From the NCBI GenBank assembly GCA_963772165.1, contig CAVYWA010000016.1, positions 1 to 64,000 of the forward strand: a stretch of DNA of 64,000 bases, in the 5' to 3' direction. Of the stretch, positions 17,300-26,284 are shown in pieces. Both the position numbers and the translations under genes were made by a program. Position 1 is the first letter of the stretch. Every line of letters starts with the position of its first letter. This DNA is from JAGVPT01 sp963772165. GTDB taxonomy: Bacteria; Bacteroidota; Ignavibacteria; UBA10030; UBA8401. The notes beneath the pieces were generated by a model that made no database searches, was not told the origin of the DNA, and saw only the letters and a list, made by a program, of their open reading frames with translations.

Positions 17300-19372
17300 T
17301 CACTGTCTCGGTTTCTTGAATAGCTTGTCGCTCACGCCCTTATTCACTTCGAACTTGTCAGTGACGAAATCGAACGATTGCCCCATCACGCTTTGTTCCA
17401 TCTTTCCCGGGGCAAGGTAGCCGCCGAAATCTTTATAGTCAAAGTAATCCGTGGTCTGTTCGACAGGACCGTTGGGAGAGGACATTGATTTCACGTCGCG
17501 GTATTTGAGGAAGTCCTCGACTCCGAAGTACTGTTTCAACGATTTCCCCGCGGCATTCGAGAAGTTTACTTCGTAACAATCCTTTCCTTTGACATTCTTT
17601 ATTCCGGTCACTTCCGCTTTGTATCCCATCGCTTTGTACTTGCCGTAAAAATCGAACGTCGATTCGAATTTGATCTCTTCCAATTGATCTCCGCTCAAAT
17701 CCCTTGTGCCCTGCGGCGACACAGCCCAGCCATGTTTTCCGTCGAAGGCCTGTCGCTGCTTGAACATCCCGACCATTTCCGTTTCCGCGTAAATTTTGTT
17801 GGGGGCTTTTTGGACGATTTTGAGTTTCACATCGATGTTTTGCACCTTGCCGCTCATCTCGATCGTCTTATCTTTCATCGCTTTGAATTTCGCTTTTCCG
17901 CCGCTTTTTTCAATCGATTTCGCAAAAATTTCGTCAGCGGTCAACGTAATCACAGGGGGAGTTTTCACAACGATAAGGTTTCCATCCTCATCATACATAT
18001 CGATCGGCCCGAACTTTGCGAGCTTTTCTTTCACATCGCTGGCAGAGCCGACGACGGCAATGAGCACGGTCGCGGGGTCAAGATATTTTTTTGCGGCCGC
18101 CTGGACGTCCTCGGCCGTGACGGCATCGAGGCGCTTGAGATATGTTTTATAGTAATCTTTTGGAAGCCCGTAACGCTCGATCGTAATGGCGTCTTCCGCG
18201 ATCGTATTGGCGTGCTCAAGCCCTCTCACGAACGAACCGCTGAGGTAGTTCTTCGCCATCTGCAGTTCGGTTGAATCTACTTTTTCGTCGCGGATCCGGT
18301 TGAGTTCGTAGAAGAGCTGGGTCAGTGCGCTGTCCGTAACGGCGTTCTTTGTCGACGTCGATGCCGTGAAATTTCCGATGAGTTCATCGGGAGAGAGCGA
18401 ACTGTAAGCGCCGTAGGTGTACGCGTGCTTTTCACGTAAATTGGTAAAAAGCCGGAACATCCCTCCTCCGAGAATCGTGTTCATCACCTCGGCCGGAAGC
18501 ACATCGGGCGAAATCCGCGGCAGCTCGACGACCTGAGCGACTCTGATCATCGACTGCACTGAACTGGGCCTGTCGACGAAAGCGACGTGCACTTTATCGA
18601 ACCGTTGCGGGCTTGCGAATGTTGGCGATGGAAGAGTCCCTTTTGTCCATGCGCCGAAATATTTGTTCACGAGCTTCATAACGCTGTCTTTGTCGACGTC
18701 GCCCACCACCGCCATGATCGCGTAGTTCGATTTAAAATAGGTGTTGTAGGCTTCGATGCATTTCTCCCGCGTAACATTGCCGATGGTTTCTTCAGTTTCA
18801 ACTTCTCCGTACGGATGGCCGGCGCCGTAGACGAGCTTTTTCCGCACGACGTCGACGATCATGCCGGGGTCGGTTTTTCTGTACTGTAATCCCGATTTTG
18901 TCTGTGTAACGAGCTTTTCAAGCTCATCCTGGGGGAATGAAGGATGGAGGGTGATATCCGACATCAGCTCGAAAAGCTTTTCCGTATTTTTCGACAGTCC
19001 CGAGGCGTAGACGTTGGTTCCGCTCGAGCTCAAGTCGCCGCCGACAAGGTCGATCTCCTCGTCAAGCTGATCCTTCGTCCGCGTTGTCGTCCCGGTGCGC
19101 AAAAGCTGGCCGGCGATATCGATCAAGCCGACATCGCTTTTTTCGAGGACGGGCTTCCTGTCGATGAGCAGGCTGATGCTCACGGTCGGCAGTTCCGAAT
19201 TCTTCACGATAATGACCCGAATGCCGTTGGCAGTGGTCAGGACATCGTAGTCCGGGAATGCGATTGAGGGTGCAGGGCCGGGGCCGGGTATTTTGCTCCT
19301 GTCCAGTTGAGCCTGCACGATCGTGAAGGCCATGCATAACAAAGCAACCGATGCTGCAAAGAATTTTTTCAT
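17300..19372 (-). CDS. M16 family peptidase, non-catalytic-type subunit fused to a LolA-like C-terminal domain
   Basis: 690 aa with a signal peptide (FFAASVALLCMAFTIVQAQ). Residues ~45-450 are the two-lobed M16 fold. The zinc motif HxxEH is absent where expected (SDVGLIDIAGQLLRTG), while the conserved NLREKHAYTYGAYS of B-type subunits is present. Such subunits pair with a catalytic partner, here encoded 18 bases upstream (19391-20716). Residues ~465-690 form an extra beta-rich domain resembling outer-membrane lipoprotein-sorting or DUF4292-like folds (DEIFAKSIEKSGGKAKFKAM...DDFGGYLAP-type segments). The fusion suggests envelope localisation. The pair probably degrades peptides in the periplasm or at the outer membrane. 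Confidence 0.85.
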   Translation of the reverse strand: MKKFFAASVALLCMAFTIVQAQLDRSKIPGPGPAPSIAFPDYDVLTTANGIRVIIVKNSELPTVSISLLIDRKPVLEKSDVGLIDIAGQLLRTGTTTRTKDQLDEEIDLVGGDLSSSGTNVYASGLSKNTEKLFELMSDITLHPSFPQDELEKLVTQTKSGLQYRKTDPGMIVDVVRKKLVYGAGHPYGEVETEETIGNVTREKCIEAYNTYFKSNYAIMAVVGDVDKDSVMKLVNKYFGAWTKGTLPSPTFASPQRFDKVHVAFVDRPSSVQSMIRVAQVVELPRISPDVLPAEVMNTILGGGMFRLFTNLREKHAYTYGAYSSLSPDELIGNFTASTSTKNAVTDSALTQLFYELNRIRDEKVDSTELQMAKNYLSGSFVRGLEHANTIAEDAITIERYGLPKDYYKTYLKRLDAVTAEDVQAAAKKYLDPATVLIAVVGSASDVKEKLAKFGPIDMYDEDGNLIVVKTPPVITLTADEIFAKSIEKSGGKAKFKAMKDKTIEMSGKVQNIDVKLKIVQKAPNKIYAETEMVGMFKQRQAFDGKHGWAVSPQGTRDLSGDQLEEIKFESTFDFYGKYKAMGYKAEVTGIKNVKGKDCYEVNFSNAAGKSLKQYFGVEDFLKYRDVKSMSSPNGPVEQTTDYFDYKDFGGYLAPGKMEQSVMGQSFDFVTDKFEVNKGVSDKLFKKPRQ

Positions 19373-19390
19373 TGTGAGAGCTCCTTATTG

Positions 19391-20716
19391 CTACTGTACT
19401 TTTGTTTTGGGTAAGTAGTAGAGAACGGTCCTATTTTTTTCGGTGAGGTATTGATTGGCGACGCGCCGGAGGTCTTCCTTCGTCACCGCCATGAATTTGT
19501 CGATCTCGGAATTGATGAGGTTCGCATCGCCGAAAAAGATATGGTAGTTCGCCAGTTCGATCGCTTTGCCCTGTTCGGTGGAATTTTTTTCGATGAAGCT
19601 CGTCTCTTCCTCATTGCGGATCTTTGTCAGTTCGTTGTCGGTGATCAGGGAATCCTGAACTTTTCGGATTTCGTCCTGAATGCTTGATTCGATATCTTTC
19701 GGTGATTTTCCAAAATTCGCGATTCCGAAAAGGAGAAAGAGCGAAGGGTCCTCGAGTTCGAACGGAAACGATTGCACGCCGAGGGCAATTTTTTCCTTAT
19801 CGACCAAGCGCTTGGTCAACCGCGAGCTTTCTCCCCCCGACAGGAGTGTCGTCAGCATGCTGAGAGCGTAATAGTCTTTGGTGCCCTGCGCCGGCATGTG
19901 ATATGCTTCGATGACGGCGGGAAGCTGGATGTTGTCGTAGACCGTATCGCGCACTTCCTTGGTTTGGGCCGGTTCGACGACCGCAGGCCGGTAAATTTCT
20001 TTCGTCCCTTTTGGAATTTCGCCGTAATATTTATCGACCAGGGCTTTTGTTTTCTCGACATCGATGTCCCCGGCGATCACGAGGCAGGCGTTGTTCGGCA
20101 GATAGAATGCTTTGTAGAATTGATAGAACTCGTCGTACGTTGCCCGGTCGATGTATTGGAAAGAGCCGATCGGAACCCATCGGTAGGGGTGGACTTTATA
20201 TGCGTGCGAAAATGTTTCTTCGATGATCGAGCCGTACGGCCTGTTGTCGAGGCTTTGCCTTCGTTCTTCTTTCACAACGCCGCGCTGTGTTTCGATGCCG
20301 ATCGAATCGATTTTAAGGTGCATCATCCGCTCGGATTCCATCCACATCATAAGTTCCAGCTGGTTTGAAGGAGCAGTGATGAAATAGACCGTTTTATCGA
20401 AACTCGTGAAGGCGTTGAGCTCGCCCCCCGCGTTCTGCACCATCTTGAAAAATCCGCCGCGTGGAATATTCGGGGAGCCTTCGAACATCAGATGCTCGAA
20501 AAAATGGGCGAAGCCCGTCCGGTCCGGATTTTCATTCTTCGAGCCGACGTGGTAAACGACCACCTGGGCAACAACCGGCGACGAATGATCCTCGTGCAGG
20601 ATCACATGAAGGCCGTTCGGAAGCGTATACTCAACGAATTTTATGTTGACCTGGGCAACCAGTGCACTCCAGGCAAACAGGGTTAGCAGGAAACTCAAGA
20701 AGCGTTTATGAACCAC
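19391..20716 (-). CDS. M16 family zinc peptidase, catalytic subunit
   Basis: 441 aa with a signal peptide (FLSFLLTLFAWSALVAQ). The inverted zinc motif HFFEH is at residues 71-75 in GFAHFFEHLMFEGSPN, and the third ligand Glu lies about 76 residues on, in KEERRQSLDNRPYG. The C-terminal half is the second M16 lobe. First gene of a two-gene operon with the inactive-type subunit 18 bases downstream, matching the usual A/B heterodimer. The operon lies between two inverted copies of a 130-bp repeat element. Confidence 0.9.
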   Translation of the reverse strand: MVHKRFLSFLLTLFAWSALVAQVNIKFVEYTLPNGLHVILHEDHSSPVVAQVVVYHVGSKNENPDRTGFAHFFEHLMFEGSPNIPRGGFFKMVQNAGGELNAFTSFDKTVYFITAPSNQLELMMWMESERMMHLKIDSIGIETQRGVVKEERRQSLDNRPYGSIIEETFSHAYKVHPYRWVPIGSFQYIDRATYDEFYQFYKAFYLPNNACLVIAGDIDVEKTKALVDKYYGEIPKGTKEIYRPAVVEPAQTKEVRDTVYDNIQLPAVIEAYHMPAQGTKDYYALSMLTTLLSGGESSRLTKRLVDKEKIALGVQSFPFELEDPSLFLLFGIANFGKSPKDIESSIQDEIRKVQDSLITDNELTKIRNEEETSFIEKNSTEQGKAIELANYHIFFGDANLINSEIDKFMAVTKEDLRRVANQYLTEKNRTVLYYLPKTKVQ

Positions 20717-21219
20717 GGCGTCCTCCTGGTGGAATGATAGTGAGTCATGATAATTTTTTAGTGATACACATGCGTTGCGGGTATCGGAGGGTTACAGGTA
20801 CCGGTGAAAAGCATAGCTATTGTACGGCTATTCTCAGTTAAGTTCAACTTTTTTTCTTGGAGCCATAGATTACGGGTGATGTACGCTTTGACGGGCCATC
20901 GGAAAAAGAAGGAAAACTGTAACACTGGTGGTGCCTGAATTTGTCATTCCCGTGGACGCGGGTCGACGACTCGTCAACGACCCTTCGGGTCGATAGACCC
21001 GTAGGGACTCTTCGAGAATCCATTTTTTTATGTTTAATCGATATGGATGCCCGCTTTCGCGGGCATGACAAGGCCTATTGCTAAAAGTTACTTTCAAATT
21101 CAGGCACTACCGTAACACTACCCCCATTGACAATTAATATGGATAATCCGAAATTCTACTGCGCATGAACACAGCGTGATGAATTGCAGCCGATAATTTG
21201 ATGACAACGTTCCTTTGAT
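20717..21219. other. Intergenic region carrying the second 130-bp element
   Basis: A divergent gap upstream of the M16 operon and the GNAT gene, so promoters of both should lie here; I could not pick one with confidence. Apart from the element at 20942-21071 no repeat or RNA is seen. Confidence 0.4.
20942..21071 (+). repeat. 130-bp interspersed element, copy B
   Basis: Inverted relative to copy A (17059-17190). The shared core includes GACTCGTCAACGACCC, TTCGGGTCGATAGACCC and GTAGGGACTC; the termini are GTCATTCCC... and ...GGGCATGACA. Copies differ mainly in the A/T-rich stretch before the last hairpin. Confidence 0.8.
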
Positions 21220-21663
21220 ATGCAAACAGCGGTCGAGATACGGCAGATTCTTTTCGGCACTGATGACTACAGGGAAGAGCTCCAGTTAAGAGATAGAGTT
21301 CTGCGAAAGCCTCTTGGGTTGAGCTTGTTTAATGAAAACCTGGCTAAGGAGGTCAACGATTTTCACTTTGGGGCATTCGACGGGGAAAAATTAGTCGGGG
21401 TTCTTATCCTGACTGCCTTGAGCGGTGGAGAGGTGAAAATGAGGCAGGTCGGAGTTGAAGAGAGTTGGCGGGGAAAGAACGTGGGAGCAAAGCTGGCAAT
21501 GCATGCAGAAGATTTTGCGAGGAGATTAGGTTACAACACGGTGGTCTTGAACTCAAGAAAATCCGTGGTAGGATTTTACGAAAAACTCGGCTACGAAAAA
21601 CTCGGCGGAGAATTTATAGAAGTGACGATCCCACACCAAACGATGCGAAAAATATTACGATAA
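21220..21663 (+). CDS. GNAT family N-acetyltransferase
   Basis: 147 aa of acetyl-CoA-dependent acyltransferase type. The segment VKMRQVGVEESWRGKNVGAKL contains the acetyl-CoA pyrophosphate loop (R/Q-x-x-G-x-G/A type), and the C-terminal LNSRKSVVGFYEKLGYEKLG is typical of the last beta-alpha unit. Similar to ElaA/YjcF-like small acetyltransferases; the substrate is unknown. It is 46 bases upstream of the VOC gene and may be co-transcribed. Confidence 0.82.
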   Translation: MQTAVEIRQILFGTDDYREELQLRDRVLRKPLGLSLFNENLAKEVNDFHFGAFDGEKLVGVLILTALSGGEVKMRQVGVEESWRGKNVGAKLAMHAEDFARRLGYNTVVLNSRKSVVGFYEKLGYEKLGGEFIEVTIPHQTMRKILR

Positions 21664-21709
21664 AGCTCTTTTCCCAAACTTTTTAAACCATCCATATAAA
21701 GGATTTCCT

Positions 21710-22150
21710 ATGACCACCAACTTACCAATCCCCGACGGCGCCAATAAGAGCGCTGAGGCTGTGTCCTTTTCTGCCGGCATGTTTTCGGTCTCGCTGACCG
21801 TGAAGGACCTCGGCAAGAGCCTTGCATGGTACCACGATGTGCTGGGCTTCACCATCGACCGCAAGATTGAGCGCGAAGGAAAATTGCGGTCGGTCGCGCT
21901 CAAAGCCGGGGTTGTGCGGCTTTCGATCAATCAAGATGATGGAGCCAAAGGGTGGACCAGGGTTAAAGGAGAGGGGTTCTCGCTGCAGCTCATTACGGAG
22001 CAGAATATCGACGAGATGGCAAACCGGATAAAGCTGCTTGGCGGCGTTCTCGATTCGGAACCCGCCGACATGCCCTGGGGGTCGCGCTTATTCCGGCTGA
22101 AAGACCCGGACGGGTTCAAGTTGACCATCTCCTCGCCCCGTCCGGCATAA
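21710..22150 (+). CDS. VOC family (glyoxalase/bleomycin-resistance fold) protein
   Basis: 146 aa. The core FSVSLTVKDLGKSLAWYHDVLGF and the closing RLFRLKDPDGFKLTISSP are the standard betaalphabetabetabeta halves of the vicinal-oxygen-chelate fold. Metal-ligand positions are incomplete by eye (no His in the first strand), so it may be a binding protein and not a glyoxalase. SD AAGGA precedes ATG 21710. Substrate unknown. Confidence 0.85.
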   Translation: MTTNLPIPDGANKSAEAVSFSAGMFSVSLTVKDLGKSLAWYHDVLGFTIDRKIEREGKLRSVALKAGVVRLSINQDDGAKGWTRVKGEGFSLQLITEQNIDEMANRIKLLGGVLDSEPADMPWGSRLFRLKDPDGFKLTISSPRPA

Positions 22151-22192
22151 GCATTTTAAAAAAGTGCGGCGAAGTACACAGTGTGGAGCTTT

Positions 22193-22504
22193 TCAACTTC
22201 CCGGTTGAAACTGTTTCAAAAACCGTAACATTTTTTGCAGGAAATCTGGGACGACACTTTCGGCTACTGTTATATTCGCCTCAACTTGTTCAAGGCTGCT
22301 CGATGCGATCTCTCGAAGCTTCGCGTCATTTGTCCTTTCGAAGGCATAGCGTTTCCAGAATTGCGCCGTTTGGAGTTGAGCATCGCAAAATTCTTTAAGC
22401 TTTTTGTTTTCTTGCGTTGCGAGGCTCATTATTGATTCAAAATGTTCGATGATATTATTCCATTCCTGAGCTTCTTCCCGATTGTGAAACCTCATGATTG
22501 GCAT
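22193..22504 (-). CDS. Small helical protein of unknown function
   Basis: 104 aa from ATG 22504 with SD AGGAG 7 bases upstream; an upstream TTG is less likely. The composition is strongly helical (EEAQEWNNIIEHFESIM, ATQENKKLKEFC, NDAKLREIASSSLEQVEANI). No signal peptide or known motif is seen. It follows the SDR gene on the same strand after a 77-base gap. I do not recognise the family. Confidence 0.6.
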   Translation of the reverse strand: MPIMRFHNREEAQEWNNIIEHFESIMSLATQENKKLKEFCDAQLQTAQFWKRYAFERTNDAKLREIASSSLEQVEANITVAESVVPDFLQKMLRFLKQFQPGS

Positions 22505-22581
22505 CGTCAACTCCTGAAGGTAAAAGAGACCCTATGGAAGATAGTCCGTCAGCATTCGCCCAAATAGTTGCCGCACACTTC

Positions 22582-23355
22582 TTACAGGGCTTTGGTTGCG
22601 CCGCCGTCAACGTCGAGGATAGTTCCTTGGCAATAATCAGAAATTTCAGACGCAAGGAATGCCACCGCGGCGGCAATTTCGGCGGGCTCGCCAAAACGTT
22701 TGATCCTCATTTGCTCAGCCATTCGCGATGACGCCTCTTTCAGCGGAATGTGATTCTCTTCCGCAAATTTTGTCATGCGCATGGTTAATCGATCGGTAGC
22801 GACCCAGCCGGGATTAATGGCGTTGACCCTGACGCCTTCTTTTACCCCTCGATCGGCAAGGGCTTTGGTAAAGTTGAGCAGAGCGGCGTTGACCGATCCG
22901 CCGATCGCAAAGTCCGCACTTCCGGTACGCCCGCCTACTCCGACAATATTGACGATAGACCCTTTCGACTTCACCAGATGCGGCCATGCAGCTCGCGAAC
23001 AGCGAACTGCACAATAAAATTTAAGAGCGAACCCATCGTGCCAGTCTTCTTCCGTCAGCTGAAGAAAGTCGCCGCGTTTTGTCGCCCCCGCGTTGTTGAC
23101 GAGGAGATCGATTGTTCCGAACTTTTCGACGGCAAGTTCGACAAGCTTCCTCGGGGCACTTTCATCGCGCAAATCGGCGGCAAAGGGTACGACATCACTC
23201 CTGCAGGCGCGAGCGACTTCCTGAAGCTGTTCACCGGACCTCGCAGCGATGACGAGGCGCATGCCCTCGTGTGAGAGCACCTCGGCAATTGACCGGCCAA
23301 TTCCTCGGCTCGCCCCCGTGATAACGGCAACGTTGTCTGTTAACTTCAAATTCAT
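22582..23355 (-). CDS. SDR family oxidoreductase lacking the canonical Tyr/Lys
   Basis: 257 aa with the NAD(P)-binding TGASRGIGRS and the NNAG motif (DLLVNNAGATKRGD), ending in GTILDVDGGATKAL as FabG-like enzymes do. At the catalytic site, where YxxxK is expected, the sequence is AIGGSVNAALLNFTKAL, so the Tyr is Gly and the Lys is Asn by alignment of the following AAL. The Ser of IVNISS is also replaced (IVNIVGVGG). It is therefore an atypical member: either a different chemistry or no oxidoreductase activity. Length and fold are normal and no frameshift is needed. Confidence 0.85.
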   Translation of the reverse strand: MNLKLTDNVAVITGASRGIGRSIAEVLSHEGMRLVIAARSGEQLQEVARACRSDVVPFAADLRDESAPRKLVELAVEKFGTIDLLVNNAGATKRGDFLQLTEEDWHDGFALKFYCAVRCSRAAWPHLVKSKGSIVNIVGVGGRTGSADFAIGGSVNAALLNFTKALADRGVKEGVRVNAINPGWVATDRLTMRMTKFAEENHIPLKEASSRMAEQMRIKRFGEPAEIAAAVAFLASEISDYCQGTILDVDGGATKAL

Positions 23356-23451
23356 ACGGAACCTCGTTTCGTTATGATGCCTAGCAAATCGCCGCTCGCC
23401 GCAGCAATGGTTATCATGGATATCAATTATTCCATCAGAGTATACGCTTGG

Positions 23452-24972
23452 CTATAAAATTTTGCGCTCAGAACGTTGCTTCCCGTGCGTCGGAAATAGC
23501 CGTGCGACACCTACGCCTGTAGTATCAAAACGCGAAGTAAGAAGCCAATGTTTCCGTTCGTTATACGATTGAAGAGTGTCGTGATGATCGGGGCTCAATC
23601 GTAGTGTCCATTCGAATGCCGTTTGGTAGCTCCGTGGCTTCCAAAATAGGTGGTTGATGGAAAAGCATATTCTCGAGATCGGCGATTTTTTGTGGAGGCG
23701 ATTGACGACAACAGAATCTTCAAGACCGGCGGTGAAATAGTTGTACATTCGGTGTTTGCAAAAAAAAGCTATGGTACCGATTTCTCCTTTTACAACGATA
23801 GGTTGAGTTGTCACAAGAGAATCGGATAACCATTGGGCGATATCTTTGTATTGGGTTTGGTTTCCCCAATTGCTATGAATGAATGCATCGTGCGGCGGAA
23901 TGCCATTGTGGCGAGAAAGCACTAATGCAAATCCAATAAGGGGAATTGCAAGTCCTGCGATCATGATCGTCTTTCTCAATCGTTGCTCCCGGGCAAACAC
24001 GGAATAGCCATAACTTCCGATAAGAATGGCGGGATATACAATGGGGACGTAATACCAATGATACGGTGGAACGCCAAGAAACAAATAACAGAGAAAATAT
24101 GCAATCGCGCAGACCGGAAGAAGGTATTTAAAAACACCGGCGGTTTTTCGAAAGAGTACAACGGCAAGAGGAACAAAAACAAGTGCGGCAGCCATTTCAA
24201 AGGGATACTTTGCAAAGTACAGCGGAACTCCTGTTATAATATTCCCGCCCCAATTCTGATGACTTTTGATAAACAATGTATCGGGAATGAATGATCCTAA
24301 ATGAATCCACGAGAACACATACCAGGGTGCGACAGTCGTGAAATAAGGAATACCGACTCGAAAAAATTCCCGGGTGTATGTTTCACGCGTGGCCTGATGC
24401 ACTATATAATAGCCGGCGAACAACAAAAAAAAGAGCCATCCGTCAGGGCGTGTTAGTGTGAGCAATCCGAGCGAGATACCGAGCCAGACAGGTTTCCGGC
24501 GCATAAGGCAGAATAAAGTGCATGTAAAGATGCAGCAGAACAAAAAGGATTCCAACCCGATTGTGGAAAGCAGCAACGGATTCAAAAGTGTGCCCAACGA
24601 GGCGAATATCGCGAAAAGCTTGTTCTGAAATTGCATCCGGGAAATTTTCAGGAGAAAGAAAACAATGCCAAACGCTTCCACAGCCGTCAGGAATAATGCT
24701 GCCGAGATAATGTCCGGAATAACTATGTGAAAAAGTGAAGTAAGAATGACATTCAGCGGTGAGGTTGCAGTATTGGAAATCCATCCTGGATAAAAGCCCC
24801 ACTCGATATACGTTCGCAGTGTTGATGCATAGCTCAAGGTAATAAACGTGTCATCGATCAAAGCATTCCTGAAGAGGCTGAAAAATTGATACAGGACGGT
24901 AATGCTGAGGATGCAGAGTACCGTCATCAGAGAATAATGGAAATATTTATTTCTATAGAAATCAGCCATCAT
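23452..24972 (-). CDS. Polytopic GT-C type membrane glycosyltransferase (ArnT/PMT-like)
   Basis: 506 aa with about 10-12 predicted membrane spans. After the first span is a DDTFITLSYASTL segment, with the DD pair and ITxxYA pattern of polyprenyl-phosphate-sugar-dependent GT-C enzymes, then NTATSPLNVIL. The soluble C-terminal domain (~residues 390-506) faces the periplasm. It probably transfers a sugar from a lipid carrier to an envelope acceptor; donor and acceptor are not deducible. It stands alone on the minus strand. The 267 bases upstream show no repeat or clear promoter. Confidence 0.75.
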   Translation of the reverse strand: MMADFYRNKYFHYSLMTVLCILSITVLYQFFSLFRNALIDDTFITLSYASTLRTYIEWGFYPGWISNTATSPLNVILTSLFHIVIPDIISAALFLTAVEAFGIVFFLLKISRMQFQNKLFAIFASLGTLLNPLLLSTIGLESFLFCCIFTCTLFCLMRRKPVWLGISLGLLTLTRPDGWLFFLLFAGYYIVHQATRETYTREFFRVGIPYFTTVAPWYVFSWIHLGSFIPDTLFIKSHQNWGGNIITGVPLYFAKYPFEMAAALVFVPLAVVLFRKTAGVFKYLLPVCAIAYFLCYLFLGVPPYHWYYVPIVYPAILIGSYGYSVFAREQRLRKTIMIAGLAIPLIGFALVLSRHNGIPPHDAFIHSNWGNQTQYKDIAQWLSDSLVTTQPIVVKGEIGTIAFFCKHRMYNYFTAGLEDSVVVNRLHKKSPISRICFSINHLFWKPRSYQTAFEWTLRLSPDHHDTLQSYNERKHWLLTSRFDTTGVGVARLFPTHGKQRSERKIL

Positions 24973-25195
24973 ACTCTAATTTGAAAATCGGGCTAATTTT
25001 TCCCGGGCAACAAACCCTTTCCCCGAGAATCTCTTTGTCACGGGAATCGAATTATTTTTTATGCATTGGAGCAAAGTAACGTAGAGATTAAATTAGTTTT
25101 CCTCGGCCCATGTTCAGCTGAAGATTTCCCTTTATATTGAAACCTACCAGCGGACACTATTCTTTCATCATTCAACCTCAAACATTCTTTGCGGG

Positions 25196-25239
25196 ACCCC
25201 GCACGTTTCAGCGGGGAGCGACAGGAGGGACGGCAACGA
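25196..25239 (-). repeat. attC-like block E3 (half element)
   Basis: On the minus strand, CTCCCCGCTGAAACGTGCG followed by GGGTCCCGCAAAGAATG matches the equivalent blocks in E2 (25605-25813) and E1 (26285-26490). It starts right after the stop codon of the lipoprotein gene at 25240. No clear second half is recognisable, so the array may end here. Confidence 0.45.
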
Positions 25240-25590
25240 CTAAAGCATATGAATAAATATTACCGATACAATAATGAGTTCAAAATAAATCGGTGTTATG
25301 TTGTCTTCGACAACAAGTCGGCGGATGCTGGAGATTGGAATGTTCACATTTAGTATTCTGGTAGAATCATCCTTCACATACATGCCTCGGCCACGTATAC
25401 AATAATTTGAGTCTACTCTCCAATTGGAAGCGAGCTTGTATTTGCTGCTATCAACCGTAATAAGTTCAGCTCGATCTTGATAGTGCTTAGAATATTCATC
25501 CGGATTTATTGTTGCCATGCATCCGGTAAATACTTGCAGCGATAGGAGGATGAGTATGATTATGAATGCTCGGCTTCCGTCTGTCATCAT
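25240..25590 (-). CDS. Small lipoprotein of unknown function (cassette-like gene)
   Basis: 116 aa from ATG 25590; the longer frame upstream runs through the palindromic element E2 and is unlikely to be translated. The signal sequence AFIILILLSLQVFTGC has a Cys at the lipobox. The remainder (YSKHYQDRAELITVDSSKYKLASNW...) is unfamiliar, and a C-terminal hydrophobic stretch (YFELIIVSVIFIHML) may be a membrane segment. The start codon lies 14 bases from the R'-like GTTAACT of the upstream element, the spacing seen in integron cassettes. Confidence 0.65.
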   Translation of the reverse strand: MMTDGSRAFIIILILLSLQVFTGCMATINPDEYSKHYQDRAELITVDSSKYKLASNWRVDSNYCIRGRGMYVKDDSTRILNVNIPISSIRRLVVEDNITPIYFELIIVSVIFIHML

Positions 25591-25604
25591 GGGTCTTTCT
25601 TGCC

Positions 25605-25813
25605 AGTTAACGGGCCGGAGTAATACTGCCCATGAACCGTAGATTCGGTGAGCAGCGATGTGTAGCCGTTTCCGTGTAAGACGATACACGCGGACAAATC
25701 GTCGACGGCTGACTCCATCAGCGAATGCCGGAGGCACCATCCGCCTTTGGCACAATTTGTCGAGCGTTCTTTGCCAGACCCCGCACGCTCCGGCAATGAG
25801 CTGCTGGTTAGAC
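25605..25813 (-). repeat. attC-like palindromic element E2
   Basis: Read on the minus strand it opens with GTCTAAC (fits RYYYAAC), which contains the TAA stop of the upstream gene, and ends with CCGGCCCGTTAACT (GTTRRRY-like with one mismatch). Inside are inverted pairs such as TGCCGGAG/CTCCGGCA and GACAAAT/ATTTGTC. It shares with E1 the tracts GGCTACACATCGCTGCTCA versus GGCTGCACGTCGCCGCTCA. At ~205 bp it is longer than typical attC sites (about 57-141 bp). Confidence 0.5.
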
Positions 25814-26263
25814 CGGCGACGATTCATCGTGCACATCCCAGTCAAAATTAGCCTGTTCGTCAGGAACCGTTCCTTTCTCTGTGGGAGTCAAATTTTGCTC
25901 TGAATAAGCAAGCGATCCGTTGGAAAGTCTCACCCTTACCATCGTGAATGCGTATGGATGATACCCTAACGGCAACTTATTCACCGGAAGCCAGGTGTCC
26001 CACGTCTCATTGGGTTTAAGTTTCTTGGGCAGCACCCTATCTGCTCGAACTACCTGGACCTTGGGATTCGAATTGAACCAGACATGAGTAATCTCAATTT
26101 CTCGATCCAGCGTTGCATTTGTGATGGTAATGAAAAAAGCTTCCTTTTGGTTATCCTCGAGTACGCCTCGATGAACGAGCACTCGAATTCGCCGTCGATT
26201 GAGGAGAGAATTGAGGAATTCCCCGCCATAGTTTTCGATTAATCTTTCTAACATGTGTAACAT
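25808..26263 (-). CDS. Hypothetical protein (cassette-like gene)
   Basis: 151 aa with a strong SD (AAAGGAGG) 5 bases before ATG 26263. Residues ~1-30 are helical (LERLIENYGGEFLNSLLNRRR); the rest is beta-rich (AFFITITNATLDREIEITHVWF..., YAFTMVRVRLSNGSLAYSE), like a small immunoglobulin-type or carbohydrate-binding fold. No signal peptide is apparent and I do not recognise a family. Its stop codon overlaps the E2 element and its start is 22 bases after the R'-like end of E1, so gene plus element form a compact unit. Confidence 0.65.
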   Translation of the reverse strand: MLHMLERLIENYGGEFLNSLLNRRRIRVLVHRGVLEDNQKEAFFITITNATLDREIEITHVWFNSNPKVQVVRADRVLPKKLKPNETWDTWLPVNKLPLGYHPYAFTMVRVRLSNGSLAYSEQNLTPTEKGTVPDEQANFDWDVHDESSPV

Positions 26264-26284
26264 TATATCCTCCTTTTGTGACGA

